Origin: Acanthosepion esculentum | Taxonomy: Eukaryota; Mollusca; Cephalopoda; Sepiida; Sepiidae | Direction of reading: 5' to 3' | DNA length: 64,000 nt | Assembly (NCBI GenBank): GCA_964036315.1 | Contig: OZ038500.1 | Location: 57,363,745-57,427,744 of the forward strand | In this document: one piece after another, positions 32,935 through 43,974 of the stretch | How the letters are laid out: each line of letters begins with the position of its first letter | Numbering within the stretch: the first letter of the stretch is position 1 | The notes under the pieces: generated by a model | Seen by the model: the letters and a program-made list of their open reading frames with translations, nothing else | What the model was told of the DNA's origin: nothing | The model's database searches: none | Translations under genes and position numbers: made by a program

Positions 32935-34735
32935 AAAACCTCTGATTAGTTTTTGATTAGCGGGAACATGACCACTTTGCACCTGTTATGGGCATATAGT
33001 TAACAGCAAACTGGGGTCAAAACACTATGAAAGTGTAAAAAATGCGTTTTATTACCAGCAGTATATTTTGGTAAAACATTATTACCAGCAATTAATTTTT
33101 GAAGGAAAAAAATTAGAAACAGCAATACATTTTGCGAAATAAAAAAGATTACCAGCAAAACATTTTTGAAAAAAAAAAAAATATTACCAGCAATACATTT
33201 TTGAGAAACCAAAATATTACCAGCAATACATTTTTGAAAAAAAAAATTACCAGCAATATATTTTTGAAAAAAACAAAATATTACCAGTAATACATTTTTG
33301 AAAAAAACAAAATATTACCAGCAATACATTTAACAAAAGAATATTACCAGCAATACATTTTGAAAAAAAAATATTACCAGCAATACATTTTTGAATAAAA
33401 CAAACTATTACCAGCAATACATTTAAGAAAGAAACAAAATATTACCAGCCATACATTTTTGAATAAAACAAAATATTACCAGCAATACATTTTTGAAAAA
33501 AAAAAAAAATATTACCAGCAATACTTTTTTGTATAAAACAAAATATTACCAGCAATACATTTTTGAAAAAAACAAAACAAAATATTACCAGCAATAGATT
33601 TTTGAATAAAACAAAATATGACCAGCAATACATTTTTGAATAAAACAAACTATTACCAGCAATACATTTAAGAAAGAAGCAAAATATTACCAGCAATACA
33701 TTTTTGAATAAAACAAAATATTACCAGCAATACATTTTTGAATAAAACAAAATATGACCAGCAATACATTTTTGAATAAAACAAAATATTACCAGCAAAA
33801 CATTTTTGAAAAAAAAATATTACCAGCAATACATTTTTAAGAAACCAAAATATTACCAGCAATACATTTTTGAAAAAAACAAAATATTACCAGCAATACA
33901 TTTAACAAAAAAATATTACCAGCAATACATTTTGAAAAAAAAATATTACCAGCAATACATTTTTGAATAAAACAAACTATTACCAGCAATACATTTAAGA
34001 AAGAAACAAAATATTACCAGCAATACATTTTTAAATAAAACAAAATATTACCAGCAATACATTTTTGAAAAAAAAAAAAAATATTACCAGCAATACTTTT
34101 TTGTATAAAACAAAATATTACCAGCAATACATTTTTGAATAAAACAAAATATTACCAGCAATACATTTTTGAAAAAAACAAAATATTACCAGCAATACTT
34201 TTTTGTATAAAACAAAATATTACCAGCAATACATTTTTGAAAAAAACAAAACAAAATATTACCAGCAATACATTTTTGAATAAAACATAATATGACCAGC
34301 AATACATTTTTGAATGAAACAAAATATTACCAGCAATACATTTTTGAAAAAACAAAACAAAATATTACCAGCAATACATTTTGGAATAAAACAAAATATG
34401 ACCAGCAATACATTTTTGAATAAAACAAAATATTACCAGCAATACATTTTTGAAAAAAACAAAATATTACCAGCGATACTTTTTGTATAAAACAAAATAT
34501 TACCAGCAATACATTTTTGAGTAAAAAGAAATATTACCAACAATACATTTTTGGAAAACAAAATATTACCAGTAATACATTTTTGAAAAAAACAAAATAT
34601 TACCAGCAATACAATTTTGAAAAAAAAAATATTATCAGCAATACATTTTTGGTAAAAATATTACCTGCAATAATAAAAACTCCTCGGCATTGAAAATCCC
34701 ACTGAGGTTGATATGCCATAAAACAAATGAAACCA
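32935..34735 (-). mobile_element. Element D, copy 2, with a hugely expanded internal minisatellite
   Basis: Reversed relative to the other copies. The 3' module (TTTTGACCCCAGTTTGC, minus strand) lies at 33000-33030, and the 5' module (TTTTATGGCATATCAACCTC, minus strand) at about 34700-34720. Between them are roughly 45-50 units of about 34-36 bp of the type ATTACCAGCAATACATTTTT followed by an A-rich linker. Higher-order repetition is visible: runs with ACAAAATATGACC and AAGAAAGAAACAAAAT variants recur in blocks. The minus-strand frames of 60-84 codons over it are artefacts of the repeat. Confidence 0.9.
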
Positions 34736-34739
34736 AATA

Positions 34740-35165
34740 AGAAAATTTCGTTAGAAACACATAAAAATGGTGCTGAAGTGCTATGTCGTATCAATGATTC
34801 TATATAAGAATGAATGCCGGGAGATTTCCTCACGGATAAAGAGGAAACTTGGAGCAACAGAGATGCGATTCTAAAGAAGAATTTTGAGAATATCACGGAC
34901 TGATCAAGTGAACAATTGGGAAGTTTTAAAGAAAATAAACACTTTCTTTTAAAATCTTAAAAGTTGAAAATCTTGGAAAATATAGTGAGGAAAGAGAGTT
35001 TAGAGAATTTCACACTAACAAGACAAGGGAGGTAGAGAAAAAAAACAGCGAAAATCCTGCCTAGCGATCTTTTGTAAATGGGTGACCGAACAGATACTGC
35101 TGAAGTGAAAAATATTGCTATGCGCTATGACGGAAATTTGTTAAGAACCATGATTTACCAGAGTC
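34740..35165 (+). pseudogene. LINE-A RT C-terminal fragment
   Basis: In broken frames: LTDKEETW, then ILENIVRKESLENFTLTRQ and GDRTDTAEV, matching the tail at 20248-20544 and extending further upstream. 5'-truncated. Confidence 0.7.
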
Positions 35166-35185
35166 TTTTCATGGGGCATCACATA

Positions 35186-36114
35186 CAGAGCTGTTCGATA
35201 AAAGTGACTCACCTAATTTTTTTTACAAGATATTCTCTTCTACGATGAAGCGAAAGTTGAGCTAAATTCAAAGGATAAGCGATCTAAAATCCGAAGAAGA
35301 AGCTTTGAAACCTCCTTGAATTTAGCAGTAAGTACTGTCAAGCATCTGTTCAGTATAATGTTCTGGGGATGCTTTTCTTTTCATGGAACTGGTTTCTTAA
35401 AACCTATTGGAAAGAACCTCAGGAGCGAGCAGTACAAGAGAATTTTAGAGTCTTGTCTCCTCCCTTCTGCTGAAAGGATGTAAATCTACCCCACCAAGCT
35501 CATTTTTATGCAGGATAATGCTCCCTGTCACAAAACAAAATTGATGAAGGAATACTTTGATGAGAAGCAGGTGAGCGCCCCAATCTCCTGACCTCAACCC
35601 CATAGTAAACTTATGGAGCATTATAAAGTACAGGCTCTCGAGAAAGCAGTTGAGCAACAAAGATTTGATTGTGAAATTCATATGTGAATGGAATTCAATG
35701 CTTGGAGATGAGATTTGCCAGAACCTAATCAAGTCAATGCCAAAAGGGTTGAAAAGGTTATTCCAAATAAAGGAGGACACAGATTATTAAATATTTCGAA
35801 CTATATTACCTATTATAAATAAATTATACCTCTATTATTCTTTATTTGAAGCTGTTCGGTTATGTTTGTATTGATTACTAGTTGCAGGAAATAAGTTAGT
35901 CACTTTTTTGCACAGAGTTTTTCCCTAAATCTCATTTATATTCAAAATTATAATTATCAGTAGAATACCTTAGGGTGAGTAAACTTTTTTACTAGGTGTT
36001 CGGGAAGGGGTCTTTATATTAGTAAGATTAAAAATTAGTTTGACCCCAAAAACAATAGGCGAAAAAATCTTTAGGTAAAAAAATCAGGTGAGTGACTTTT
36101 ATCGAACATCACTG
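35186..36114 (+). pseudogene. Tc1-like transposon with both termini, transposase decayed
   Basis: Inverted termini CAGAGCTGTTCGATAAAAGT / mirrored ACTTTTATCGAACATCACTG with TA on both sides (35184-35185, 36115-36116). The plus-strand coding remnant reads FWGCFSFHGTG, EQYKRILESCLLPSAERM, then FMQDNAPCHKTKLMKEYF, carrying the second catalytic Asp of a Tc1 DDE domain. The first catalytic part is missing and the C-terminal PDLNP block is frameshifted. At about 930 bp it is shorter than usual Tc1 elements (about 1.3-1.7 kb), so the N-terminal half has been deleted. The minus-strand frame of 111 codons is a shadow. Confidence 0.88.
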
Positions 36115-36221
36115 TATGAGAGAAAATTCTCTGGAGAAGGTAAGAAATATTTTCCAGGTTTTAAAAGAAGCAAAATACAAAACATTTACCAATATCATTC
36201 CGTCTTTCTTTTTTCTTTCAG

Positions 36222-36409
36222 TGGTTTTATCCCTCTTCCTTTTGATCCTGGTCGCTGTCCTCTACATAGTCTGTCACCACACCAGGCAGAAAGGAGACTA
36301 CGACACGAAGGAGGTGAAAGACATGGTTCTCACAGATCGATCGGATATGGCTTTCATGTATAGTCCAGACGGAGTACCCATCCCCCACCGAAAAGAATGG
36401 TTTGTTTGA
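36222..36409 (+). CDS. Terminal exon of a CNTNAP/neurexin-IV-like cell-adhesion protein
   Basis: A strong 3' splice site (pyrimidine-rich tract ending TTTCTTTCAG at 36221) precedes a phase-1 exon of 62 codons plus stop. It encodes the end of a transmembrane helix (FLLILVAVLYIVC), then a juxtamembrane RQKGDYDTKEVKD motif matching the protein 4.1-binding motif of neurexin/CASPR/glycophorin C tails. It ends in PHRKEWFV, a hydrophobic PDZ-type ligand. Human CNTNAP2 has the same plan (RHKGTYHTNEAKG motif and a KKEWLI end). In the family, large ectodomains of discoidin, laminin-G and EGF repeats act in septate/paranodal junctions. Those exons must lie upstream, beyond the window or unrecognised. 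The apparent start codon of the longer open frame (36092) lies in Tc1-derived sequence and is not used. Neurexin proper is the main alternative. Confidence 0.82.
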
Positions 36410-36457
36410 CTGAAACTTACAAATAAAAGAAAAATGAAAGAACGAAAGAGAAATCAG

Positions 36458-36463
36458 AATAAA
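36458..36463 (+). promoter_or_regulatory. Candidate polyadenylation signal
   Basis: AATAAA 49 bases after the stop codon of the terminal exon. Another lies at 36422 (very close to the stop) and one at 36752. Which is used cannot be told. Confidence 0.35.
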
Positions 36464-36469
36464 TTGTTT

Positions 36470-37355
36470 CAATCATGTCTTCCTATCGGCTGCCCAGTGA
36501 ATGTCGGCTGAAACTGAAGACTTAACCTTTTAAAGACTATGAAACATTTTTATCGTCTGCTGTTAATAACACAAGAAAAAACATCAACAACGAATAGAAT
36601 CAGAAAATGATTTCTTTTCTATATCTGTAAAGACATGATGACGAAAAAGAGAACGCGAAGAGAAATGAAGAAAGGAGATGACTTATTAATGTGTAGACGA
36701 TAAAAGACCTACTTTTACCTACCCACTGAAAATACCACAGAAAAAAAAAAGAATAAAAAAATGTTCATCATTTTTTCTGTTAATTCTCTAATAATAATCA
36801 AATTTTAAGTCAAGCTATTAGGTTTTTAAGCCGCACTTAAAACTACAACTATATCACCTTCTTCTTGCGCATGCTAAGTCGTTTCGTGATATAGGCGGTC
36901 GATAGGAGAAGATAAGTTCGCCTATCGTTCGGTTTATAGTCCTCCCCGGTCTTTTGAACAAGAGTAGAGGTTTATCTTTGTTTCCTATTTATAACTGACT
37001 TTCAGGTTGCTTCTAAACTCTCCTTCACTTCTGTTCTTCTAATGACACCGCCTAAATTCTGAAAATTTGCTTACTATTTATTTATATTTTCTTCAATAGG
37101 AGTAGGTTGGTTCGCATATCGTCCCGTTCACACTCCTGCCCGGTCTCTTGAACAAGAACAGAGGTTTATCTATCGTTTCTTGTCTAGAACTGGATTTCCG
37201 GCTCCTTCTAAAACATTCGCTTTCTCTTTCTATTCCAGCAAACTTCTTGCGTCTTAGTGACATTATCGCCTGGCTTCGTGTGAGTTGATAATGAAAAGCT
37301 CGTGGCTCTTCACAACTAATGTTTGTCGCTCTAAATAACTCTTACCCCTTTACTA
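36470..37355. other. 3' flank of the exon, no recognised gene
   Basis: Probably 3' UTR or intergenic. A diverged block CTATCGTTCGGTTTATAGTC/ATATCGTCCCGTTCACACTC, each followed by CCC-GGTCT-TTGAACAAGA, recurs at about 36920 and 37120, so a roughly 200-bp duplication is present. Confidence 0.4.
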
Positions 37356-37359
37356 GAGC

Positions 37360-37690
37360 TTTTATATACTTCTTTTAGTGAAACACTTCCAGCGGTTGTC
37401 TCATTGTTTTCTCTGTCGCCAATGCCTTCAAAATTATCAGTGTTAAATTCTCAAAGCATTCTTTCCTTTATAAAATGTCAACATTCTCTTCCTGATTGTT
37501 AGAAGCAGTTCTTTTTAGTGACGAATAACACTGTAAACCTTACTCGTTACTCAAATGATCTCGCCATGGCGTTTCCTTCCATTCATTGGTAGATCCATGT
37601 CACCTTAAGTGTCTTTTTCACCTGTATGGAGCTTGTCCGGGTTTCACTGCCCTATAGAGAATTAGATATTACATAGCAGTTCATCTCATA
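37360..37690 (-). pseudogene. LINE-A C-terminal fragment, strongly decayed
   Basis: On the minus strand, RKECFENLTL-type sequence near 37450 and an LYRAVKPGQAPYR-type stretch resemble LINE-A (compare 54640-55270). Many stops. Confidence 0.45.
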
Positions 37691-37983
37691 TTTTATTGTC
37701 TGTTTCTGCACTGCATATAATTTTAAATTTCCGCATCTGAATGATTTCGACGTCCCCAATATGTAACTAACATCTTGTTTTGTCTCTTTTGCTGATAACT
37801 AATCATTCTCTTGTTATATTAATGGTTTATCCTTCCTGTTGGGATTTCCCCATCAACAATGTAAAATAGTTCTTTTAGTTGTCTTCCTGTCATCAACAAA
37901 GTTTTATCTGCTTATTATATGGCGTTTAAGATATACATATTAATTTAAGCAATTAATAGACATTTTCGATAAGACCATATTTC

Positions 37984-38201
37984 TTATAAACATAAATTTA
38001 TAATGTGTGTCACGTGTTTGAGTAAATACCACCGTTTATGAAAAACAGTGTCATTGATATCTACCGGCCTAGATTATCAAAAGGTCTATGAAAGAAAATG
38101 TACGTTTTGATGATCTAGGCCGGTAGATGTTAATTACACTGTTTGTAAATAAACTGGGGTCCCTACTCAAACACATGTGCCTAATAAAATAATGTTTATA
38201 A
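37984..38201. mobile_element. Palindromic MITE-like element
   Basis: Arms of about 95 bp: CACGTGTTTGAGTA, AAACAGTGTMATT and ATCTACCGGCCTAGAT on the left pair with their complements on the right (CTACTCAAACACATGTG at the right edge). The central loop is about 20 bp at 38085-38105. No coding capacity. Confidence 0.8.
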
Positions 38202-38639
38202 AAATAAGTTATAAGGGATCTAAAATGCTAGCAAAATGATTTTTAAAGGGTCTCAGGTCAGCCTGAAAAAATATTTGAATAATAATAATACATTTTAGGA
38301 TCCTTGGAAATTTCGTGGGTGCCGACAATTAATTTTATCCATTTTTTCACTTTTTTTTACTTATACGTTGTCTGTATCTTCGCATTCTCTCCCTTATCTG
38401 TTTCAATCTCCCTTACCTGTTCATGTTTATATCTAAAGGGAATGGGAAATGCATTATTTTTTTTGTATTGAGCACATTTTTTTATCCTTTGCTCCATCTG
38501 GTCACAGAGAATTTTATTGGATCTCACTTTTAACGCGTTTATATCTTCGTCTACCTTTTAATCTTTCACAGACTATTATTTGTTCTCCGGCCACTCTATT
38601 TATTTTTTCCTTTCAGTCGGTTTTCTTTTATCTTTTCCC
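38202..38639. other. No recognisable gene
   Basis: AT-rich, grading into pyrimidine-rich sequence. Confidence 0.4.
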
Positions 38640-39370
38640 GAGCTTTCTGATCTACTTTTCATCCTTTACATCCTCTCATCCCCACGCCTACCCTCTTGCT
38701 TTCTTACGTCCTACCTTTTCTCCTTCACACTCACCTATTTACACCTTCTCCCCTCTCGCTAATTTACCTCCTGCCTTTCCCACATCGCACCCTTTTATTC
38801 CCGCCTCCTCCATTGTTGCTTTCTTACCTCCTACTATTTTTTCTTCTGATTCTCCCACACCTCTCGCCGTCTTACCTCCTACCTTCTCTTTTTCTCCATC
38901 TTTATATTCTTACCTCCAACCACACCTCTTTTATCCCTTTATTAATCACCCCTCTGCATTTCGCTTTCTTCCCTTTCCATCTTCACACTCTTCATTTCCC
39001 CCCTCTTTCGCTTTCTTAAGTCATACCTTTCTTTTCACATTCACTTTTCTCGCTCCGCTTTCTTACCTCCTACATTTCCTCATTCACCTTCTCTTATTCC
39101 CCCTGCCCCTTTTGCTTTCTTACCTCTTACCTTTCCTCCTTCAAATTCTCTTCCTCTACCGCTCCGCTTTCTTAATTCATACCTTTTCCTCCTTCACCTT
39201 CTCTTATTCCACTCCTCATTTCTCTTTTTTACATTTCCTCGTTCACCCCCACGTATTCTGCCTCCCCCTATCGCTCTCTTACAGCTTACATTTCCTTTTC
39301 TCTTATTCTCCCATCACCTTTCGCTTTCTTACTTCCTCTATATCCTCCTACTTCCACACCCACTCTCCTT
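38640..39370. repeat. Polypyrimidine (CT-rich) degenerate minisatellite
   Basis: About 730 bp nearly free of G on the plus strand, built of diverged units with the motif GCTTTCTTACCTCCTACCTT recurring at roughly 50-60 bp. It explains the 339-codon S/F/P/L-rich open frame (38449-39468): lack of purines removes stop codons. No protein family is recognisable. Confidence 0.75.
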
Positions 39371-39469
39371 CTTTTTCTACAATGTCTTTATGCTTAATAT
39401 TATTATTAAGATTTCGAAGTCAGGAAGCAAAAGTAAATTCAACTCGAAAGTGCTGGGAATCGTGCTGAT

Positions 39470-40350
39470 ACTTCACTCTAATCATTTAGTTTTAGTGAAA
39501 TAACTCATAGGGCGAAGCAGTTCATGATTCTCCACAGGCTCCTTTTTCTGGATTGCTATTTTATATAGGCACGAATAGTTTTCCGTTATCTTCTTCACGG
39601 TTTGGAATTCAGAGATTTCTTGTCTTAGAATTGTTTCCATCCAAAGCCACAGTGCTCTTTAACCTATACAGACAATGATGATGTTTAATTTATGTTTTTT
39701 TTTCCAAGTGCTTTTGAGCGAAAGTGAACGCAACAGACGAGGCCGTTGTTTGAACCAGGCCCGCCCATTCAACGTTCCACAGAGATAATAATCCCACTAA
39801 CTTCACATGAGTTTAGGCAACAGAATGGAGAGGAGATACCCGATCAGCTTCTTGGTGAGTTTCTGCTGCTGTGGCGTAAGTTGTTTCACGTCGAGTAAAA
39901 TAGATTTGAACGACTCAAATCAGCTGAAATCAGTTTAAAGGCACTTTAACAAATTGAAACAATTTTTATGGGTCGCCGTCTAAAATCTATTCCGTCACCG
40001 GAGCATGTGAATCCACGAATTCCGGACTGTTAGCAACATTATCACTCCACTGGTCGTCTCTCTACTTGTACCATCTTTCCTTGAAAATGGCTAACGATGG
40101 TCGAAACTACTCAAAATATTATACACAATTTTCCCATGTCTTTTTGAATGTTCCCACCCAAAATCAAAGGATTTATTCGAAAACATTCCGTTTTCTTTAA
40201 TAACATACACATACAACTACAACCCCCCCCCTCAAATAGCAATCTTTTTAAGAACATACTCAGATATCAAGATGACCAGAGCCCGACAGCTGATCCCTCC
40301 TCTGAAATACCCGCAACAGCTTAATGGGGGAAAGACTTGCCTGTAAAATT
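39470..40350. other. Mostly unassigned; small SINE-2-like piece
   Basis: 39600-39665 weakly matches the SINE-2 body (GGTTTGGAATTCAGAG, TTTCCATCCAAAGCCA). The rest is non-repetitive in the window. Confidence 0.35.
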
Positions 40351-40355
40351 CAATA

Positions 40356-40790
40356 CAGTAAGTCCCCAGGTTATGCCAGTCCCGACTTAGGCGATTCGTG
40401 TTTATGACTCAATCTCCATTAATCATGTTTCGCCTTATGCTGTTTGCCTCGTACATACGACGCATGAGTCCGAGTACTGCGAGCGAAACAAGATCTTACG
40501 CTTCGTTTTCTCATCTACCAAGATGTCATTGGCAATAAATATACAAGCAACTTAAAACAATTTCATTTCATTATATGTATTATATATTTTCCATGTGTTC
40601 TTTTAGTTCTAATTATAACATATATCATAGAAATGTGTTGTTATATCTCATATTACTTTATGGTTGCGTCAGCATATGTGAGTGACGCAAGTGCTTATAC
40701 AGGGAAAATCACTAAGACGTTCCTACTTACACCGAAAATCGCGTTACGACGCATCGCGAGAAGGGATCTTTGTCGTATGTCGAGGATATA
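40356..40790. mobile_element. pogo-like terminal repeat element, probably truncated
   Basis: TA followed by CAGTAAGTCCCCAGGTTATG, the TIR type of pogo elements. A diverged inverted counterpart (CGTCGTAACGCGATTTTCGG and CCTCGACATACGAC, minus strand) lies at 40720-40785 and runs into (TA)n, so the exact right end is lost. Confidence 0.5.
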
Positions 40791-40939
40791 TATATATATG
40801 TGTGTGTGTGTCTGTGTGTTTGTGTACAGACAAGTAATGTATTTTTTAAATTTTTATCACTTCATATGTAACTTTTAGTAGGATACACATCTTTTAGTAG
40901 GGGCTCCGTTTATTTATTAAACGGTATATGTATTTATTT

Positions 40940-41200
40940 TCGTTTACCGGTCTGAATATTTAAGAATTCGTATCAAGTATGAGTATCCACTAGAAATAAA
41001 TTTTAAGTCATAAAATCTAACGGTTTAATGAAAAAAATGCCATTACTTCTTTAGATATTGCTTTGTTTACGTTTGGATACGAAACTGAGAAGATTTAAAA
41101 TTTCTAGAGTGCATGACAAGAAGGATTCTGCCTTGCTCGATCGACAAATGTCTTTCGTGGCTTAGCCGGTATAAGCACATCGTATCTATCAACGGTTTCT
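40940..41200. other. Diverged piece related to SINE-4 flanks
   Basis: TTTACCGGTCTGAATATTTA and TTTGTTTACGTTTGGATACG resemble 61063-61200. Confidence 0.35.
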
Positions 41201-41300
41201 CATACTAAAATGGCACGCGGATGGCTCATAATTTGTCTTTAATGAGATAAATAGACGGAGAGTCTACTCAAATATGAATAACCATTGACTCTACATGATA

Positions 41301-41313
41301 ATATATATATATA

Positions 41314-41357
<44 letters not shown>
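41301..41357. repeat. (AT)n microsatellite
   Basis: TA tract. Confidence 0.95.
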
Positions 41358-41358
<1 letters not shown>

Positions 41359-41390
41359 CATAATGAGAAGCCACGTATACTTTCTTGATA

Positions 41391-41546
41391 TGTATATAAT
41401 ATATGGATAAAATAACTGAAAAAATACAGTAATTCAATTAATTTCTGAGGAAGGACCGAGATGGTCTGAAATGTTAAATATATATAAAAACATATAAATA
41501 AATACTTTCGCAAAAAAACACCCAATTTTTTTCAGTTATTTTATCC

Positions 41547-41558
<12 letters not shown>
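41391..41558. repeat. 31-bp inverted repeat enclosing a hammerhead-like tail
   Basis: An identical 31-bp arm lies at 41391-41421 and, inverted, at 41527-41558 (inner part TGGATAAAATAACTGAAAA). Between them is CTGAGGA (41445), an AGGACC/GGTCT hairpin, then GAAATGTTAAA. The same layout (inverted repeats around a CTGANGA-hairpin-GAAA motif) occurs at 41750-42520 and 4753-5090. Confidence 0.6.

Positions 41559-41609
<51 letters not shown>
41553..41609. repeat. (AT)n microsatellite
   Basis: TA tract. Confidence 0.95.
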
Positions 41610-41612
<3 letters not shown>

Positions 41613-41691
41613 CGAACATCGAAGTCAACACTTAGAGGCGACAGTCTGTTTCATGCTAGATGCAATCGTCAGGCCATACAGTCACACACAA

Positions 41692-41722
<31 letters not shown>
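41610..41722. repeat. Hairpin repeat F, half copy, with (CA)n and (AT)n
   Basis: AAGTCAACACTTAGAGGCGA then CAGTCTGTTTCATGCTAGAT equals the left arm of 6913-7109. The right arm is replaced by (CA)n/(AT)n. Confidence 0.7.
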
Positions 41723-41723
<1 letters not shown>

Positions 41724-41749
41724 TGTGAATTTAGGCTACAAATTTTCTT

Positions 41750-42520
41750 TTCAACATGTCTGATTAAATAAAATACAAATATTACGTCTGCTTATTTACA
41801 GCATAATCCGTTGATATTCACATATCATATATTATACAAAATACAATACAAACAATTTAATATCTCCTGCTCACCAGCTGATATATTAAGTAAAACCAAC
41901 ATTATATATCAATTCAAATCTCCGTCAGAAAAAACAAATATATACGTTGGATATACGACAACTACATTATCAAGACATCTTACTCTACACATGTCTGACC
42001 ATTCATCCATTGCGAGACATTTACGCTAACATTCCTGTTCACATTCACAGTATAGAAAAATACTGATTGATAACACAACTATCCTACACCAAGAAAATAG
42101 CAAATTAATACTACAGATCCTCGAAGCAATCTACATTAAAATATTAATGCCGACAGTGAATAGAATCAGCTACCAATACTGTAATAGTGCTCTAATATGC
42201 CTATAAAAATGCTTTAATGTGCATTTGACCATGACATTGAAACATAAAAGAAAGCATAACTGTCAACCGTTGCATTTAAACTCAAAAAGAAAAAAAAACA
42301 GTAATGGAGAACTACACATAGTTTTTGTATTACTAGTTGCATCCCTGATGATCTCAGAACGAGATGGAAAGTACTTGGGAAATAAAAGTGATTTTCACTG
42401 TTGCATTTCTTGCATCATTTGAGTATAATACACGGAAAGTATCCGTGAATATGAGCGGATTATGCTATAAATAAGCAGACATAATGTTTGTAATTTATTT
42501 TATCACACATATCTAAAAGT
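41750..42520 (+). pseudogene. Second Penelope-like element: GIY-YIG end with inverted flanks
   Basis: The plus-strand frame from about 41871 reads DILSKTNIIYQF, TNIYVGYTTTTLSRHLTLHM, SDHSSIARHLR and, after a stop, ILIDNTTILHQENSKL and LQILEAIYIKILMPTVNRIS. This is the C-terminal GIY-YIG endonuclease of a Penelope-like element of a different subfamily from 8159-10730. The RT is missing. About 75 bp of inverted repeat (CTGCTTATTTACAGCATAAT at about 41790, mirrored at about 42480) bracket it. A degenerate CTGATGA-hairpin-GGAAAG motif sits at 42345-42370. Confidence 0.75.
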
Positions 42521-42522
42521 GT

Positions 42523-42529
42523 ATATATA

Positions 42530-42592
<63 letters not shown>

Positions 42593-42635
42593 CATTGAGA
42601 GGGCAACACTCATATACATACACACACACACACAC

Positions 42636-42671
<36 letters not shown>

Positions 42672-42672
42672 C
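42523..42672. repeat. (AT)n, (CA)n, (CATA)n tracts
   Basis: Simple repeats at 42523-42591 and 42618-42672. Confidence 0.95.
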
Positions 42673-42710
42673 ATAATTGTTGGGGAATCCTTGATTATTA
42701 TAATAAATTA

Positions 42711-43153
42711 CAGGGATGCCTCCCCATACGTCGTTAATTGGATCTAGAGGTCACGACTTGGCTAGAAAAACCAGTTAAGTCAAAATAGCCACACTATAAA
42801 CCGCAAATAAGTACTCCCCATTGCCTATTACAGTATTTATGATATATACGTACAGTATTCTGAATAACATAATTCATTTACACCTTATCTTCCAGCGATA
42901 TAGTCTTACACTTGGCATTAGCACTTGCACTGGGACTTTTATTTGTAGATATGGGCAAAAGTCTATTCTAAATCACCACTGAAGTGTAATTGAAAGAACG
43001 TGAACGGCAGAGCACAGATGTAAACAAGTCTGAGATCAAAATCATTGTTGGAGCGGAAAACAAAACACGGGTGCCGTCTGTCAGCAGGAATTTGAAATAA
43101 GAACATGTGTTGAAAATACTTTATTATGCTATTTTTTGTTTTTGATGAATTTA

Positions 43154-43219
<66 letters not shown>

Positions 43220-43416
43220 TTTTTAATTTATTTTTAAATTTATTTAAATCTGATTTTATATGTGTTTATTGTTATTTTAGTGTTTGGACGTTTCTAATAT
43301 TTTTAACGGCGCATATAAACACGAGAAAAACGACCTAAGGCGAGTTTTATTTTTCCATAATCGACCTATCTTCGAAAATGTCTTACCTGGAGACGACTTA
43401 TGCCGAGGTATCACTG
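42711..43416. mobile_element. pogo/Tigger-like non-autonomous element, about 700 bp
   Basis: The left terminus CAGGGATGCCTCCCCATACG and the right terminus (read inward CAGTGATACCTCGGCATAAG) are inverted repeats flanked by TA (42709-42710, 43417-43418). Interior non-coding, containing an (AT)n tract at 43156-43215. Confidence 0.75.
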
Positions 43417-43544
43417 TATACATTGGGTTCCTCTTGATGCCGCATCCGAACGAAAGCTTGCCAAGTGTACCAGAGGTTGTATTCATTCGGTCTTGTTTGG
43501 ATTCACAAGCGATCCTCTGCCGCATGTATGCATGCTTTTAGGCT

Positions 43545-43735
43545 AGTGTGATCCGGTTTGAATTCAGACTTACCTTCTCCTCAACGTGTTGCCACCCAGA
43601 CTGCGCTGGTAATTTACCGAGTGGTGAAGGGAGAAGAGATGGAAACATGCCTTTACCAAGAGTATTAGCACGTAAATGAACATAATAAACACGACTGGAA
43701 CTCTGTACGAGCCGCTAACCATTACTCAACCTAAT
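43545..43735 (-). mobile_element. SINE-2 copy
   Basis: TTGCCACCCAGACTG ... ACCAAGAGTATTAGCACGTA ... GAGCCGCTAACCATTACTC: body and tRNA-like 5' end. Confidence 0.7.
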
Positions 43736-43974
43736 ATTTTATATTTAGATCTATCTATCAGATAGTATTGCTCGTTTATAAGACATTACTGCGGAAATTT
43801 TCATTCACAAAATATCTATAAACACACACTAAAATTGGTTATTTTATATTTATGTGTATATTTGTGTGTTAACATATTTTTTATGAATGATAACCAAGGC
43901 GTGAGGCTTCATAAACGAGCAATATGAAATTCCTTTGCATTGCCAATAAATTTCACAATAAACGGGGGCATTTA

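Noticed and set aside
33442..34509. Series of minus-strand frames of 60-84 codons with repeated LLVIFCF segments
   Set aside because: Pure translation of the AT-rich minisatellite inside element D.
36092..36221. Upstream in-frame extension of the adhesion-protein exon
   Set aside because: The extension enters the Tc1 right terminus and the polypyrimidine tract of a strong 3' splice site, so it is intronic.
38449..39468. 339-codon open frame on the plus strand, the longest in the window
   Set aside because: It is produced by purine-poor, CT-rich repetitive DNA. Overlapping registers are open as well, and no domain or splice context supports a protein.
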